A stretch of 17,064 nucleotides of DNA from Stramonita haemastoma (taxonomy: Eukaryota > Mollusca > Gastropoda > Neogastropoda > Muricidae): positions 1-17,064 of the forward strand of contig JASPKP010004757.1 of the NCBI GenBank assembly GCA_030674155.1, written 5' to 3'. A model generated the notes under the pieces. The model was not told the origin of the DNA. It did not search any database and worked only from the letters and a program-made list of their open reading frames with translations. This document shows positions 1-10,800 of the stretch, piece by piece. A program made the position numbers and the translations under genes. The number at the start of each line of letters is the position of its first letter. The first letter of the stretch is position 1.

Positions 1-69
1 AAAAAGAAATTTTCTTTTCTGTAAATGGCAGCCCAAACGAATGAAGCACAACACGTTATTCACAACGAC

Positions 70-1601
70 TCAATCAGCCGTGGCTTTTCTCCTGAAAAAG
101 CATTTTCACACCATTTTGACACTGCAGTACAGCAGCACACATGTCATCACGCCCAGTGCAAACACAAAGGCAAACACATCCAGCCCCAAGAACTGATACA
201 GCGGCATTTTTCTGGGCCTGCATAGCGCATGTACTCGCCGCCATACTCCATCACGTGATCCAGCCATTTGGCAGCTTCCTGCCTGGGGGAGCCATATTGC
301 TGATGAAACAGGGTGGAGGCTTTGGAAATGGCCAGCTTGTAGCCAGGGTCCTGAGCCACAGTCAGGATACGGCTGAGCAACTCGTCCTTGGAGACACTGC
401 GAATGTCCACCACTTCCCCAAACCCCTTCTTTAGGATCCGTTCACTGTTGTGGCTTTGTTCAGAAAATACAGGATTACAAAGAATAGGAACAGCATGGTA
501 GAGAGCTTCATACTGCCCATTCTTGCCACAGTGACTGACAAAGACTTTAGTGTTGGGATGTCCTAACAAATCATTCTGAGGGAGCCATTTGGAGATGAAC
601 ACTTTGGCAGGGTCTGGAGAGGTCAGGTTGGAACGAAACACTACTTTGTAGGGAAGATCTTCAAACACTTGAAACAGCTTATCACTGATGTGTTTAGGGA
701 CACCAAGAATGGAGCTACCAAAAGTCACTATGACCACACCGTGTGTTGCACTGTCCATAAAGGCCTGGAGTTGAGGGGGCAGAGGTTTGGCCTGTTCTGT
801 CACTGTGCCTCCAATCAGTTTGACGTGGGAAGTGTTGGTCTGGGATAGTCCATGATGTGATCCATCTCCACCAGCCAGATCTGGGGTAAAGCCGTCAGCT
901 CATGGTTGGCAATGTAAGGTCTTTCTGGAGCATAGGTGGACACCACATCACGGGGCATGAACGGGTTTTTGCACAAGTTGCATTGAATGGAAAAACATGC
1001 TCTTGAGGCGCTCAAAGAACGTCATGTCATCAGAGCAAGTCATGCCCAACTGTACCGGGTTTACTGCAGAGGAATAGGGAATCCTCATGCTATGCACATC
1101 GTACACTGTTCCCATCATGGCAAATGGCACCTGCAGTTTATAAGGCAGAACCATCAGAGTGTAGAGAGGAGGCGAGTTTATCCAGAACAATCAAATCTGG
1201 CCGAATTTCGTGGATCGTCTGCTCAAGGTCTTTGTTCCTCAGTATTTCATTGCATAAAGAATTTGGTTATTGAGACTATTGATGCAACATCAAAGACGTG
1301 TCCTGCAAAGTAGGATGTGACAAGCATGTCAACAGTAATATCATGGTAGTTCTTGGACAGTTGGTAAGGGATGACGGAGAGGTGGGCGGTGTCAATGATG
1401 CCTTTTTCCAGCACAAAGTCTGGCAGAGCTATCCACACCTGGTGACCACGGCTGTGCACGGCTTGTGCCACCTTGGCATGGTATTTGGCATGGCTGGGGG
1501 TGGGGAAGGAGAAGAAAACCACCCGTCTGCCATCTGCTGCAAAGTGCTGCAGTTGCAAAGAGGAACGTGCAGGCAATGAGTGTTGTCCCCATCCTCTTCA
1601 T
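70..1601 (-). pseudogene. UDP-glycosyltransferase pseudogene, tandem copy 1
   Basis: This is a decayed copy of a membrane-bound UDP-glycosyltransferase, a family that transfers a sugar from a UDP-sugar to small lipophilic acceptors in the ER lumen. I chose the ATG at 1601 because it opens a signal-peptide-like stretch (MKRMGTTLIACTFLFATA). The reading then jumps frame repeatedly: near 1530-1565, 1250-1280, 1170-1195, in the T run at 966-970 (an extra base), near 825 (a base lost relative to copy 2), and at 205-217 (two extra bases). A TGA at 106-108 falls where copy 2 has a Cys codon. The largest open segment (about 803 to 220) keeps the full UGT donor-binding signature (FVSHCGKNGQYEALYHAVP, then an EQ pair) and the downstream block that copy 2 lacks. 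The membrane anchor is shifted out of frame, and the homologous stop is at 70-72. No GT-AG intron explains the breaks. The UGT assignment is firm; the number of lesions comes from hand alignment to copy 2. Confidence 0.88.
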
Positions 1602-1626
1602 TTTTGTGATGGTTTAGGGATGGTGT

Positions 1627-1905
1627 CTGCACACAAACACAAATGTGTTATGTTATTTCCATTCTATCTGCAGACAAGCACACTAACACACATGTTTTAC
1701 ATTAGCTCTGCACACAAACACATAATATGACATTATTCACATTTGCTCTGATCACAAACACATACATTATCTACAGTCCCTCTGCATAAAAAAACACTAC
1801 ATTATTCCCATTCTCTCTCCACACGAACACAGTGTACAATTTTAACATTCGCTTAGCATACAAACACATACACACTGTATTATTTCTAAACACAAACAAA
1901 TACAC
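1627..1905. repeat. Degenerate CA-rich tandem repeat, period about 35-45 bp
   Basis: About seven diverged units begin with CTCTGCACACAAACACA-like words and continue into ACATTATT/CCATTCT-like words. Spacing varies and divergence is high, so unit boundaries are approximate. It lies directly upstream of the start of UGT copy 1, much as a (CA)n tract lies directly upstream of UGT copy 2. Confidence 0.5.
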
Positions 1906-2707
1906 ACTAAATCATCTACATTTGAACACATGCTTCCTGGTTACACTTTTTGCTAGTTTGTTTTTGGGAGATGTTCTTTCTTTCTCACCTTAGTGTCAAA
2001 CATGTCTCCATGGGCATGGGTTCAGAGACTTGATGACACATTGTGATGGTATAGCCAATGGCACTAGGCCTATAGCCCCAGGGCTGGTGGTTCAGCCTTT
2101 GCATTACATTACATTGCCTTTCTCAGCTAGGTTTACAGTAGGGTTCTTTTGTGTCTGGCCTGAGGTAGTTATAGATCAAGGCCTAGTGTGATCAGAGCTA
2201 GAGGTGTACTCTTGTCCACTTAGACAGTCATTGTAATTAACACTTCAGAGATTGGAACAGCTGGTCTTATTCAAGGGGCTTTGTTGGGCTTTTTACATGA
2301 TGGCTTGCGCCCCCCACCCCAATCCTTCACCTCTCTTTATTCTTGTGGTAAAATTATAGTCCTTTCCAGAATTTCTGATATCAGAACTGTGGTCAGAAGC
2401 CAGAAAGTCAGAAGGTCCCACACTTTGGTGAGTTCTCCCACTTCAGCACCTCCGGCCACCTCCCAAAAATGTCACGATTCTGTGGAAGCAACAAGAAGGC
2501 TATCTCTCCCACGCAGATTTCACCTCTCCTCTACAGTGAATCCATTTTGTGGTAGGCCTATAATCTTAGCTTGTGAAAAGATTTGTTTGTCAGCTGATTC
2601 CATATGGTCACCATTACCTAGTGTTAGTTTTCAAATACATTCATTGGTTAGTTGGAACTAGTTTTCCTACAACTGGGCGAATATAACAGGGTATGCATCA
2701 AGACTTC
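1906..2707. other. Unassigned intergenic DNA
   Basis: No supported gene is present. An open frame of about 126 codons at 2281-2661 has no recognisable domain, and its Ser/Pro-rich composition looks accidental. TACATTACATTGCC-type short repeats occur near 2101-2118. Confidence 0.5.
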
Positions 2708-2922
2708 CATATGAGAGCAACTTATCCTAGATTACCATGCCAGAACAACTTATCCTAGACTACCATGCCAGAACAACTTATCCTAGACTACCATACCACA
2801 ACAATTTATCCTAGACTACCATACAAGAACAATTTATCCTAGACTACCATGCCAGAACAACTTATCCTAGACTACCATGCCAGAACAACTTATCCTAGAC
2901 TACCATGCGAGAACAACTTGTC
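2708..2922. repeat. 28-bp minisatellite, about 7.7 units
   Basis: Seven full 28-bp units plus a partial eighth are based on CATGCCAGAACAACTTATCC followed by TAGACTAC. Units start at 2708, 2736, 2764, 2792, 2820, 2848, 2876 and 2904. Units 4 and 5 share CATAC and AATTTATCC variants, which suggests local duplication of variant units. The repeats are contiguous with no spacers. Confidence 0.95.
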
Positions 2923-3317
2923 CCTAAAAGCATTCCAGCTATGAGGATGTTAAACTAATCCATTTCAGGTTATACAGGGTGTTGCAAAGTCATTCTCTTG
3001 CTTGCTGTCGGGCGTGACACTATTTTAAGTTGGGCTGTAGACTGTTGAAACTTGAAGAAAGACAAACTGGAAAACAGCAGTTTTGTCCTTCTGCTTCAGC
3101 TGTGTGTGTTGTTGTTGTTTCGTAGATAAATGTGTTACCATAACACCCCTGTATGGCCTCACATCATATTCCTTTGAGTTGTGGAGTGCCTGAAGTCCCA
3201 ACAATATTCCTTTGACTGAATTCTGAACCATCTTACACACCTAGGTCCATTATACGTAATTGTGTGGACATAATACAGAAATCAAAGTTGAGAATACATA
3301 AAAAATACAACCTAAGC
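2923..3317. other. Unassigned intergenic DNA
   Basis: No gene or clear repeat is seen. A short GTT run (about 3108-3118) is the only simple sequence. A 71-codon minus-strand frame at 3025-3240 has no recognisable features. Confidence 0.45.
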
Positions 3318-3352
3318 ATGTGTGTGTGTGCGCTTTTGTGTGTGTGTGTGTT

Positions 3353-3418
<66 letters not shown>

Positions 3419-3428
3419 TGTGTGTGTT
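3318..3428. repeat. (TG)n microsatellite, interrupted
   Basis: The tract alternates TG from about 3319, with CGCTTT and TTGG interruptions and a long pure core from about 3354 to 3413. It gives long meaningless Cys-Val or Thr-His frames on both strands. A dispersed repeat (3427 onward) starts at its right edge. Confidence 0.97.
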
Positions 3429-3590
3429 TTGCAGTGTATTCTTTCTGGGTTTTTTTCTAACAGGTACATTATAGTATTCAAGGTTGTGGTAACAATGTTG
3501 TAGTTAAATATTATTGATGAAGTTACTTTTCTTCCTAGATAGATGGCTTGATGGAAAAAATCATTGCTTATTTAAGGGGAAAAAATAACT
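3427..3590 (+). repeat. Dispersed microsatellite-adjacent repeat, copy A
   Basis: TTTTGCAGTGTATT follows directly on the (TG)n tract. Next come TTGTAGTTAAATATTATTGA and TGAAGTT (about 3499-3525), then a TTCTTCCTAGATAGATGGCT-type block and CATTGCTTATT. The same words occur in the same order at 15443-15887, and in weaker form at 6554-6750. I do not recognise the family; it could be a SINE or another short non-autonomous element. The right edge is uncertain. Confidence 0.6.
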
Positions 3591-3616
3591 TTCACACGCC
3601 CCGCCTCCCCCCCTCC

Positions 3617-3678
<62 letters not shown>

Positions 3679-3680
3679 GA
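3617..3680. repeat. (GA)n microsatellite
   Basis: The tract is AG/GA dinucleotide repeat with single-base slips (AGAAGAG, GAGGAGG). It is preceded by a C-rich segment and followed by a TG/CG-rich stretch at about 3691-3767. Confidence 0.95.
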
Positions 3681-3878
3681 GCATAAAACGTGTGTGTATG
3701 TGTGTGTGTGCGTTATGCGTACGTGCTTGCGTGTGTGCGTTATGCGCGCGCACGTGTGTGTGTATCGTTTACCGTATGTATACTATATCGCAATTCTAAG
3801 TGAATGTATGTGTTTAATCTTTTTTAGAAATCACAAATAATTCAGAAACAAAACTATGACCATGTACACTGCCTATAT

Positions 3879-3881
<3 letters not shown>

Positions 3882-3947
<66 letters not shown>
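3882..3947. repeat. (TA)n microsatellite
   Basis: About 33 uninterrupted TA dinucleotides lie in otherwise AT-rich DNA. There is no adjacent transposon end like those flanking the LINE. Confidence 0.97.
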
Positions 3948-3949
<2 letters not shown>

Positions 3950-4077
3950 CTTCTACACCATTTAAGCGTGACCTACTTTAAACTTTATTTTAAGGCCATT
4001 TGTTAATTTCTTTATCAAATAGAATGTGTTAAACATGATAATGGTATTGATGATAGGAGTATGGTTCATTTTCAAGG

Positions 4078-4134
4078 GTGTGTGTGCATACTTGTGTGCG
4101 TGCGTGCGTGCTCGCGTGTTTGTGTGTATGTCCT

Positions 4135-4213
<79 letters not shown>
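4078..4213. repeat. TG-rich tract facing a (CA)n microsatellite
   Basis: A TG/CG-rich stretch (4078-4130) is followed after 8 bases (TCCTAATA) by pure (AC)n from 4139 to 4213. On one strand TG repeats therefore face CA repeats, which makes a long imperfect inverted repeat. Confidence 0.93.
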
Positions 4214-4214
<1 letters not shown>

Positions 4215-4572
4215 CCCACATGTGCTTCTGCAAGAAAAAAATCAGTTGAAAAAATGTGCAAGAAAAATCTCAATCAAGATAAGCCCATGGATTCAGCAAT
4301 AGTATAATACAACATAAGTACAAAATACTAGATTACACATCACATAAAAAACCAACATAGTAATACAGCATTATTCACAGGAATTCAGGTTTGACTGTAA
4401 CACTGCTGATGTGTGTTTAATACCTGATTTGAAAACTTTGACACAAAAGTTTCTGCTTTCAGTTCCTGAGTTTTAATCCTATCAAAGTCATGATCTGCTT
4501 TTTCAGTCTTAAAGTTTCTTTGCTTCTGGAAGAAGTACTACATTTTTTCTTTGATGATTTGGTATGTCCATG
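4214..4572. other. 3' flank of UGT copy 2, no gene seen
   Basis: This is AT-rich sequence between the (CA)n tract and the stop codon of UGT copy 2. In the minus orientation it is the gene's 3' flank. I see no unambiguous conserved polyadenylation arrangement and no repeat. Confidence 0.4.
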
Positions 4573-5943
4573 TTAGTCAGACTTGGCTTTTCTCCTAAAA
4601 CAGCATCTGCACACCAGTTTTACACTGCAGTACAGCAGCACACATGTCATCACGCCCAGTGCAAACACAAAGGCAAACACATCCAGCCCCAAGAACTGAT
4701 ACAGCGGCATTTTCTGGCCTGCATAACGCATGTACTCGCCGCCATACTCCATCACGTGATCCAGCCATTTGGCAGCTTCCTGCATCCGTTCACTGTTGTA
4801 GATCTGATCAGCAAACATTGGAGCACAGAGAATAGGAACAGCATGGTAGAGAGCTTCATACTGCCCATTCTTGCCACAGTGACTGACAAAGACTTTAGTG
4901 TTGGGATGTCCTAACAAGTTATTCTGAGGAAGCCACTTGGAGATGAACACTTTGGCAGGGTCTGGAGAGGTCAGGTTGGAACGAAACACTACTTTGTAGG
5001 GAAGATCCAGAAAAACTTGAAACAATTTGTCGCTGATGCATTGTGGAATACCTAAGAGAGTGCCACCAAAAGTCACGATGACCGCACCGTGTGTTGCACT
5101 GTCCATAATGGCCTGGAGTTGAGGGGGCAGAGGTTTGGCCTGTTCTGTCGCTGTGCCTCCAATCAGTTTGACGTTGGGAAGTGTGGGTCTGGGATAGTCC
5201 AGAATATGATCCATCTCCACCAGCCAATTCTCTGCCTGAGCTGCCAGTTCAGAGTTAGGAATGTAAGATCTTTCAGGAGCGTAGATAGACACCAAGTCTT
5301 AGGGCGTGAACGGACTGTGCACATACAGCATGGCATGGAAAAGCATGTTGTTGACTCGCTGAAAGAACGTCATGTCATCAGACATGGTGCTGGTCTGAGG
5401 AGGATTGACAGCAGAGGCGTAGGGAATCCTGTAGGAGACAACATCGTAGGCGTTACCTATCACAGCGAACGGCACCCTCCATTTATAAGGCAGAACAAGC
5501 AGCATACTGACAGGAGGTATGTTGCTGAGGACAATTAAGTCAGGGTGGACATTAAGGATCCTCTGCTCTAGGTCCTTGTTCCTCAGTATTTCATCACAGA
5601 TAGCTACAGCATCAGAGGTCGCTTTCCGCATATCTTGCTGCAGTCCTGACAGATATCTCCCTGTGTGCGTTTCAACCAAAACTGTCTCAAAATTCAAAGT
5701 GAGTCTGTAAGGAATGACTGTGATGTTGGATGTGTCGAGCACGCCTTTTTCAAGGAGATAGGTGGGCAGAGCAATCCACACCTGGTGACCCAGTTTGTGA
5801 AGTTCTCGGGCCACGTTGGTGTTGTATTTTGCATGGCTGGTGGAGGGTACTGGGATTTGAACCACCCGTCTGGCGTCTGATCCATGGAAGTGGGATGAGA
5901 ATAGCAGAATGTACAGGATGACCATCCATTGTGTCAGTGCCAT
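4573..5943 (-). pseudogene. UDP-glycosyltransferase, tandem copy 2, one in-frame stop and an internal deletion
   Basis: This is a single-exon UDP-glycosyltransferase reading frame of 456 codons, about 50-70 short of the usual family length. The ATG at 5943 opens a signal peptide (hydrophobic ILYILLF). An upstream open extension only reads through (CA)n, so I reject it. His37 in TSHAKY sits where UGTs carry the catalytic His. WLPQNNLLGHP is at about 337-347. The complete UGT signature runs 352-380 (FVSHCGKNGQYEALYHAVP, ending in DQ). A C-terminal membrane span is at about 417-445, with a basic cytosolic tail RRKAKSD typical of ER anchoring. Two defects are visible: a TAA at 5299-5301 (codon 215; copy 1 has CGT there), and loss of 51 codons at the 4783/4784 junction relative to copy 1. 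Both sides of the TAA are in one frame, so it is a point nonsense. It is probably a young pseudogene; a sequencing error at the TAA cannot be excluded. Confidence 0.88.
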
Positions 5944-5958
5944 CTTTTTTACGAGGAT

Positions 5959-6127
5959 ACCTGCACATGCACACGCAAGCACACACACACACACACACGC
6001 GAGCACACACACACACTCGCGAGCACACACACACACACATAAACACACAAACACACACATACACACAAACACACACAAACACACACAAACGCACACAAAC
6101 ACACACAAACACACAGACACACACACA
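5959..6127. repeat. Compound (CA)n microsatellite upstream of UGT copy 2
   Basis: CA repeats are interrupted by CG and AAAC steps (ACACAAAC units towards the right). The tract begins about 17 bases upstream of the UGT copy 2 start codon, so it occupies the position of its 5' UTR or promoter. Confidence 0.95.
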
Positions 6128-6350
6128 ATTCTGCCTGTATTATCTAACCCCATTGAAAAACATGTCCAAAAATCTGTAAATTCCTACTTTGTTAAGAACA
6201 ATCGAATAAATGAAGATCAGTCAGGTTTTTGTAAAACTATTCCTGTCTTGTACAGTGAGGTTTTTTTGTTTTGTTTTTTTACACTGTTTCCTTCTATTTG
6301 TCGGCTATTATGTTATCCACAACTCTGCTAATGAAACATTTAAACATACA

Positions 6351-6373
6351 CGCGCGCGCGCGCGCGCGCGTGC

Positions 6374-6424
<51 letters not shown>

Positions 6425-6465
6425 GTGTGTGTTTGTGCGTGTGCATGTGTGTGTGTGTGAGTGAC

Positions 6466-6539
<74 letters not shown>

Positions 6540-6549
6540 TGAGTGAGAG
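6351..6549. repeat. (CG)n-(TG)n-(GA)n compound microsatellite
   Basis: About ten CG dinucleotides (from 6351) pass into CGTG, then long TG runs with a few breaks, and end in GTGA/GAGA. The run of alternating purine-pyrimidine is a classic Z-DNA-prone composition. Confidence 0.95.
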
Positions 6550-6553
6550 AGAG

Positions 6554-6750
6554 AGAGTTTTACAGTGCATTATTATTATGTTTTTAGTTCTTTAGTGAGC
6601 CCATTATTGCAGATTGTCGTATTAGTGGTGTAGTTTAATATTTTGGGGAAGTTTTCTTTTTTTTTCCGCTTGCTCTCGTGTTTTTTTGTTGTTGTTGTTG
6701 TTGTTTACTCAATATGCCTTCTGGAAATAAAATTTTGGCTTTGACTTTGA
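6554..6750 (+). repeat. Dispersed microsatellite-adjacent repeat, diverged copy B
   Basis: TTTTACAGTGCATT follows directly on a GT/GA microsatellite. GTGTAGTTTAATATTTTGGG then matches copy A weakly. A (GTT)n run follows, then a tail-like TTTGGCTTTGACTTTGAC against the next (CA)n. It has the same order of parts as the copies at 3427 and 15443, but the identity is low and could partly be chance. Confidence 0.42.
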
Positions 6751-6938
6751 CACACACACACACACACACACACACGCGCGCGCTCGCGCGCGCACGCACA
6801 CACGCACGCATGCACGCACACACAAATGCGCTATCTAAAACCACTTTTTAGTGGAAAGACGTTAAAACAAAGACACGCTCACGCACGCAGGCACACACGC
6901 CCGCACGCACGCACGCACAGACACGCACACACACACAG
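6751..6938. repeat. CA/CG-rich simple sequence, two blocks
   Basis: (CA)n from 6751 passes into a CGCGCGCGCTCGCGCG core and back to CACG units (to about 6826). A second block of CACG/CAGG units runs about 6871-6938. The protein frames across it are artefacts of simple sequence. Confidence 0.9.
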
Positions 6939-7889
<951 letters not shown>

Positions 7890-7893
7890 TCAC

Positions 7894-10800
7894 TCACTCA
7901 GTCCCATGTCCCAAAGGACGTAGGGGGGACATGAGAGAAGACGCAACAGAGATCTTTTTCCATGCTTCACGATCCTGTGTGGCTAGTAGGAGGTGTTGCA
8001 GGGGTTGGGCGGTCCAGTCTTTGATGTTGTCAACCCATGATTTCTTTTGGCGGCCTCTTCTTCTCTTGCCCTCGACTGTTCCTTGCAGGATGGTTTTTGC
8101 TAGGGTGTTGTGTCTTGTGGTGTGACCAAACCACATCAGCTTTCTCCTCTTTATGGTGGAGAGCAAAGGCTCTTGGGGGCCCACACGCTTTTTGATTTCT
8201 TCTTTCACATAGTTATTGGTCTTGTGTTCTTTGTATGATATTTTGAGGAGTCTTCTGTGGCACTTGTTCTCGAATGCTTGGATTCTCCTCTCTAACTCTG
8301 CTGTCAGAGTCCATGATTCACAGCCATATAGGAGGATAGATATCACGAGGGATTTGTAAAGGTGGTATTTGGTGCAGAAGCTGATGTTGTTGCTTCTGAT
8401 GATCTTCTCGAGTCTGACTAGAGCAGATGTTGCTGTTGCAATGCGAGCTTTCACTTCATTGTTTGATGTGCCATCTTTTGTTAGGATGGAGCCTAAGTAT
8501 TTGAATTGGCTCACCTCTTCTAGTGTTTCTCCATTCATCTTTATTTCCGTGATGTCATTACTCGCGCTGTTGACCATGATCTTTGATTTCTCTGTACTGA
8601 CCTCCATGCCGTATGCGCTCGCTCGATCTGTTAAATTGTCTGTGAGGATTTGCAGTTCTTGTTTGCTGCTGCCCATGAGGTCAATGTCATCTGCAAATCT
8701 GAGGTTGCAAAGGGGTCTTCCACCAATGGAGATGGAAGTGTGGTGGTTTTGCAGTGTCTCTGTCATGATGTTTTCGAGGAAGAGGTTGAAGAGTACAGGT
8801 GAGAGAAGGCAGCCCTGGCGAACCCCAACCGTGGTCTTGAAGAACTCGCCCACGTGATTATTCATAAAAACTGCACTTTCTGCGTTCTCGTACAGAGCTT
8901 TGATGACTTCAATTAGACAGCTGTCAATGTTGAAGTGCCTGAGTACTTGCCAGAGGCCGTCATGCCATACCCTGTCAAAGGCCTTTTTGAAGTCTATGAA
9001 ATTGTGGTACAAGTCTTTTTGGTGTTGGAGATGCTTCTCTATCAGAATTCTCAGATTGAAAATTTGTTCCATTGTGCTGCGTTTTGGTCTAAAGCCCGCT
9101 TGTTCTTCTGCCAGGAGTTTTTCCGCTTGGTTTTTCAGTCTGTTGAGGACTACCTGCAGCATGATCTTGCTAGGATGACTTATGAGACTGATGGTTCTGT
9201 AGTTCTGGCATTGTTTGAGGTTTCCTTTCTTTGGCAGGGGTATTACAAGAGACTGTGTCCATTCTTTTGGCCATTCTTTGGTGTCGTGGATCTTCTGACA
9301 AAGTTCTGTGAATCGCCTTGCTGTTTCATTCCCTCCATTTTTTATGAGTTCAGCTGGGATGTTATCGATTCCAGGGGACTTCAATTGTCTAATAGCTGCA
9401 TCTACTTCACACCTTAGTATTGGTGGGTCTTTATCTTGGTGTTCAGGGGGTTTGTCAGAAACTATGTTGGTATCTGGGCGTAGTGGGTAGTTGTACAATC
9501 CCTCACAGTATTCTGTCCAGCGTTGGAGGATGGCATTGTTTTCCGTTAAAAGATTTCCTTCTTTGTCTTCAATAACAGAGGCTTTAGGCTGTGTGGTTTT
9601 CGTTAGTGCTTTCAAAGTGTCGTAAGCTGTTTTGCTGTTTCCCTTGGTCATTCCAGCTTCGATGTTGTTGCATTGTTCTTCTATCCACGCTTCTTTGGCT
9701 TCTCTCATCTTTTTCCTCACTTCTCTGTGGCTATCCATGTACTTCTTGTAAGCTTCTTGACTTGTGAACTTTTGTCTCTTAAGTTCTCTTCTTTTGTCGC
9801 AGAGGTCAAGAACCTCATTTGTCACCCAAGGTTGTTTCTTTGTTCTGCTTCTTCCTAATGTTTCTTCTGCTGCTGTCGTTAGCACTTCTTTGATGTTGTT
9901 GGCCAATGTGTCCACATCATTGTCGATGGCTGTGAGTGCGGCGAACTTTCCTCCAATGTTGGCTTGGAAGATCTCAACCACTGTTGGGTCTTTCAGTTTT
10001 TTCAGGTCGAATCTTATGCGTGGGCTTTTTGGCTGTTGTTTTGCTTTCAGTTTCAGCCTGATGGTGGTAAGTACAAGGTCGTGGTCACTGCCAATGTCAG
10101 CTCCTGGGAATGTTCTTGTGTTTGCCTTGTTTATGCTGGATTTGAATCTTTGGGGTGACAGAATGTAATCAATTTGATTATGAATCAGACCATTTGGTGA
10201 GTGCCAGGTTGATGTTCTGGATGGCTTGTGAGGGTGGAGTGTGTTAGCCAAAGTCAGTTTGTGCTTCTTTGCGAATTCCAGCAGCCGCTGTCCTCTGTCA
10301 TTTGTTTCTCCCAGTCCAAATCGTCCTGTGGTTCCTGCCCAGGTGTCATAGGCATCAGGTCCCACCTTAGCATTCCAGTCGCCTTCCACAATAAGGATGT
10401 CTTTTTTGGGCGTTTTGGAGATGACGTTTTCGAGTTCTTCATAGAATTCTTCTATCTGATCGTCATCGTAGTCAGATGTTGGAGCATACACTTGGATGAT
10501 GGTGAGATTCTGGGGTTTTGCAGAAACTCTGATTGAGATGAGTCTGCTGGATACTGGTGTGCAGCTGATGATGCTTGACACAATCTCTTTCCTGACAATA
10601 AAGCCTACTCCATGTTGATGTAGTTTTTCTTCTCCGCTGTACCATATTTTGTGGCCGTCTTGCGTGGTTGTTTCTCCAAAGCCAATCCATCTGACTTCCG
10701 CAAGCCCTACTATGTCCCATTTATACCTCTGTAATTCATGTGTAAGTTCCTGTACTCTTCCTGTTTGGTACAGAGTCCTAACATTCCATGTACCAATGGT

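Noticed and set aside
283..435. Segment present in UGT copy 1 and absent in copy 2 as an intron
   Set aside because: It lacks GT-AG ends at the junctions, is open in the coding frame, and looks like normal UGT C-terminal domain sequence, so a deletion in copy 2 fits better.
2281..2661. 126-codon plus-strand open frame
   Set aside because: No recognisable domain or homologous copy and an accidental-looking composition; not enough to call a gene.
2708..2922. 28-bp direct repeats as a possible CRISPR array
   Set aside because: There are no spacers, the units are tandem, and the context is eukaryotic.
5944..6153. 70-residue Cys/Val-rich N-terminal extension of UGT copy 2
   Set aside because: It is translation of a (CA)n microsatellite; the ATG at 5943 gives a proper signal peptide and places His37 correctly.
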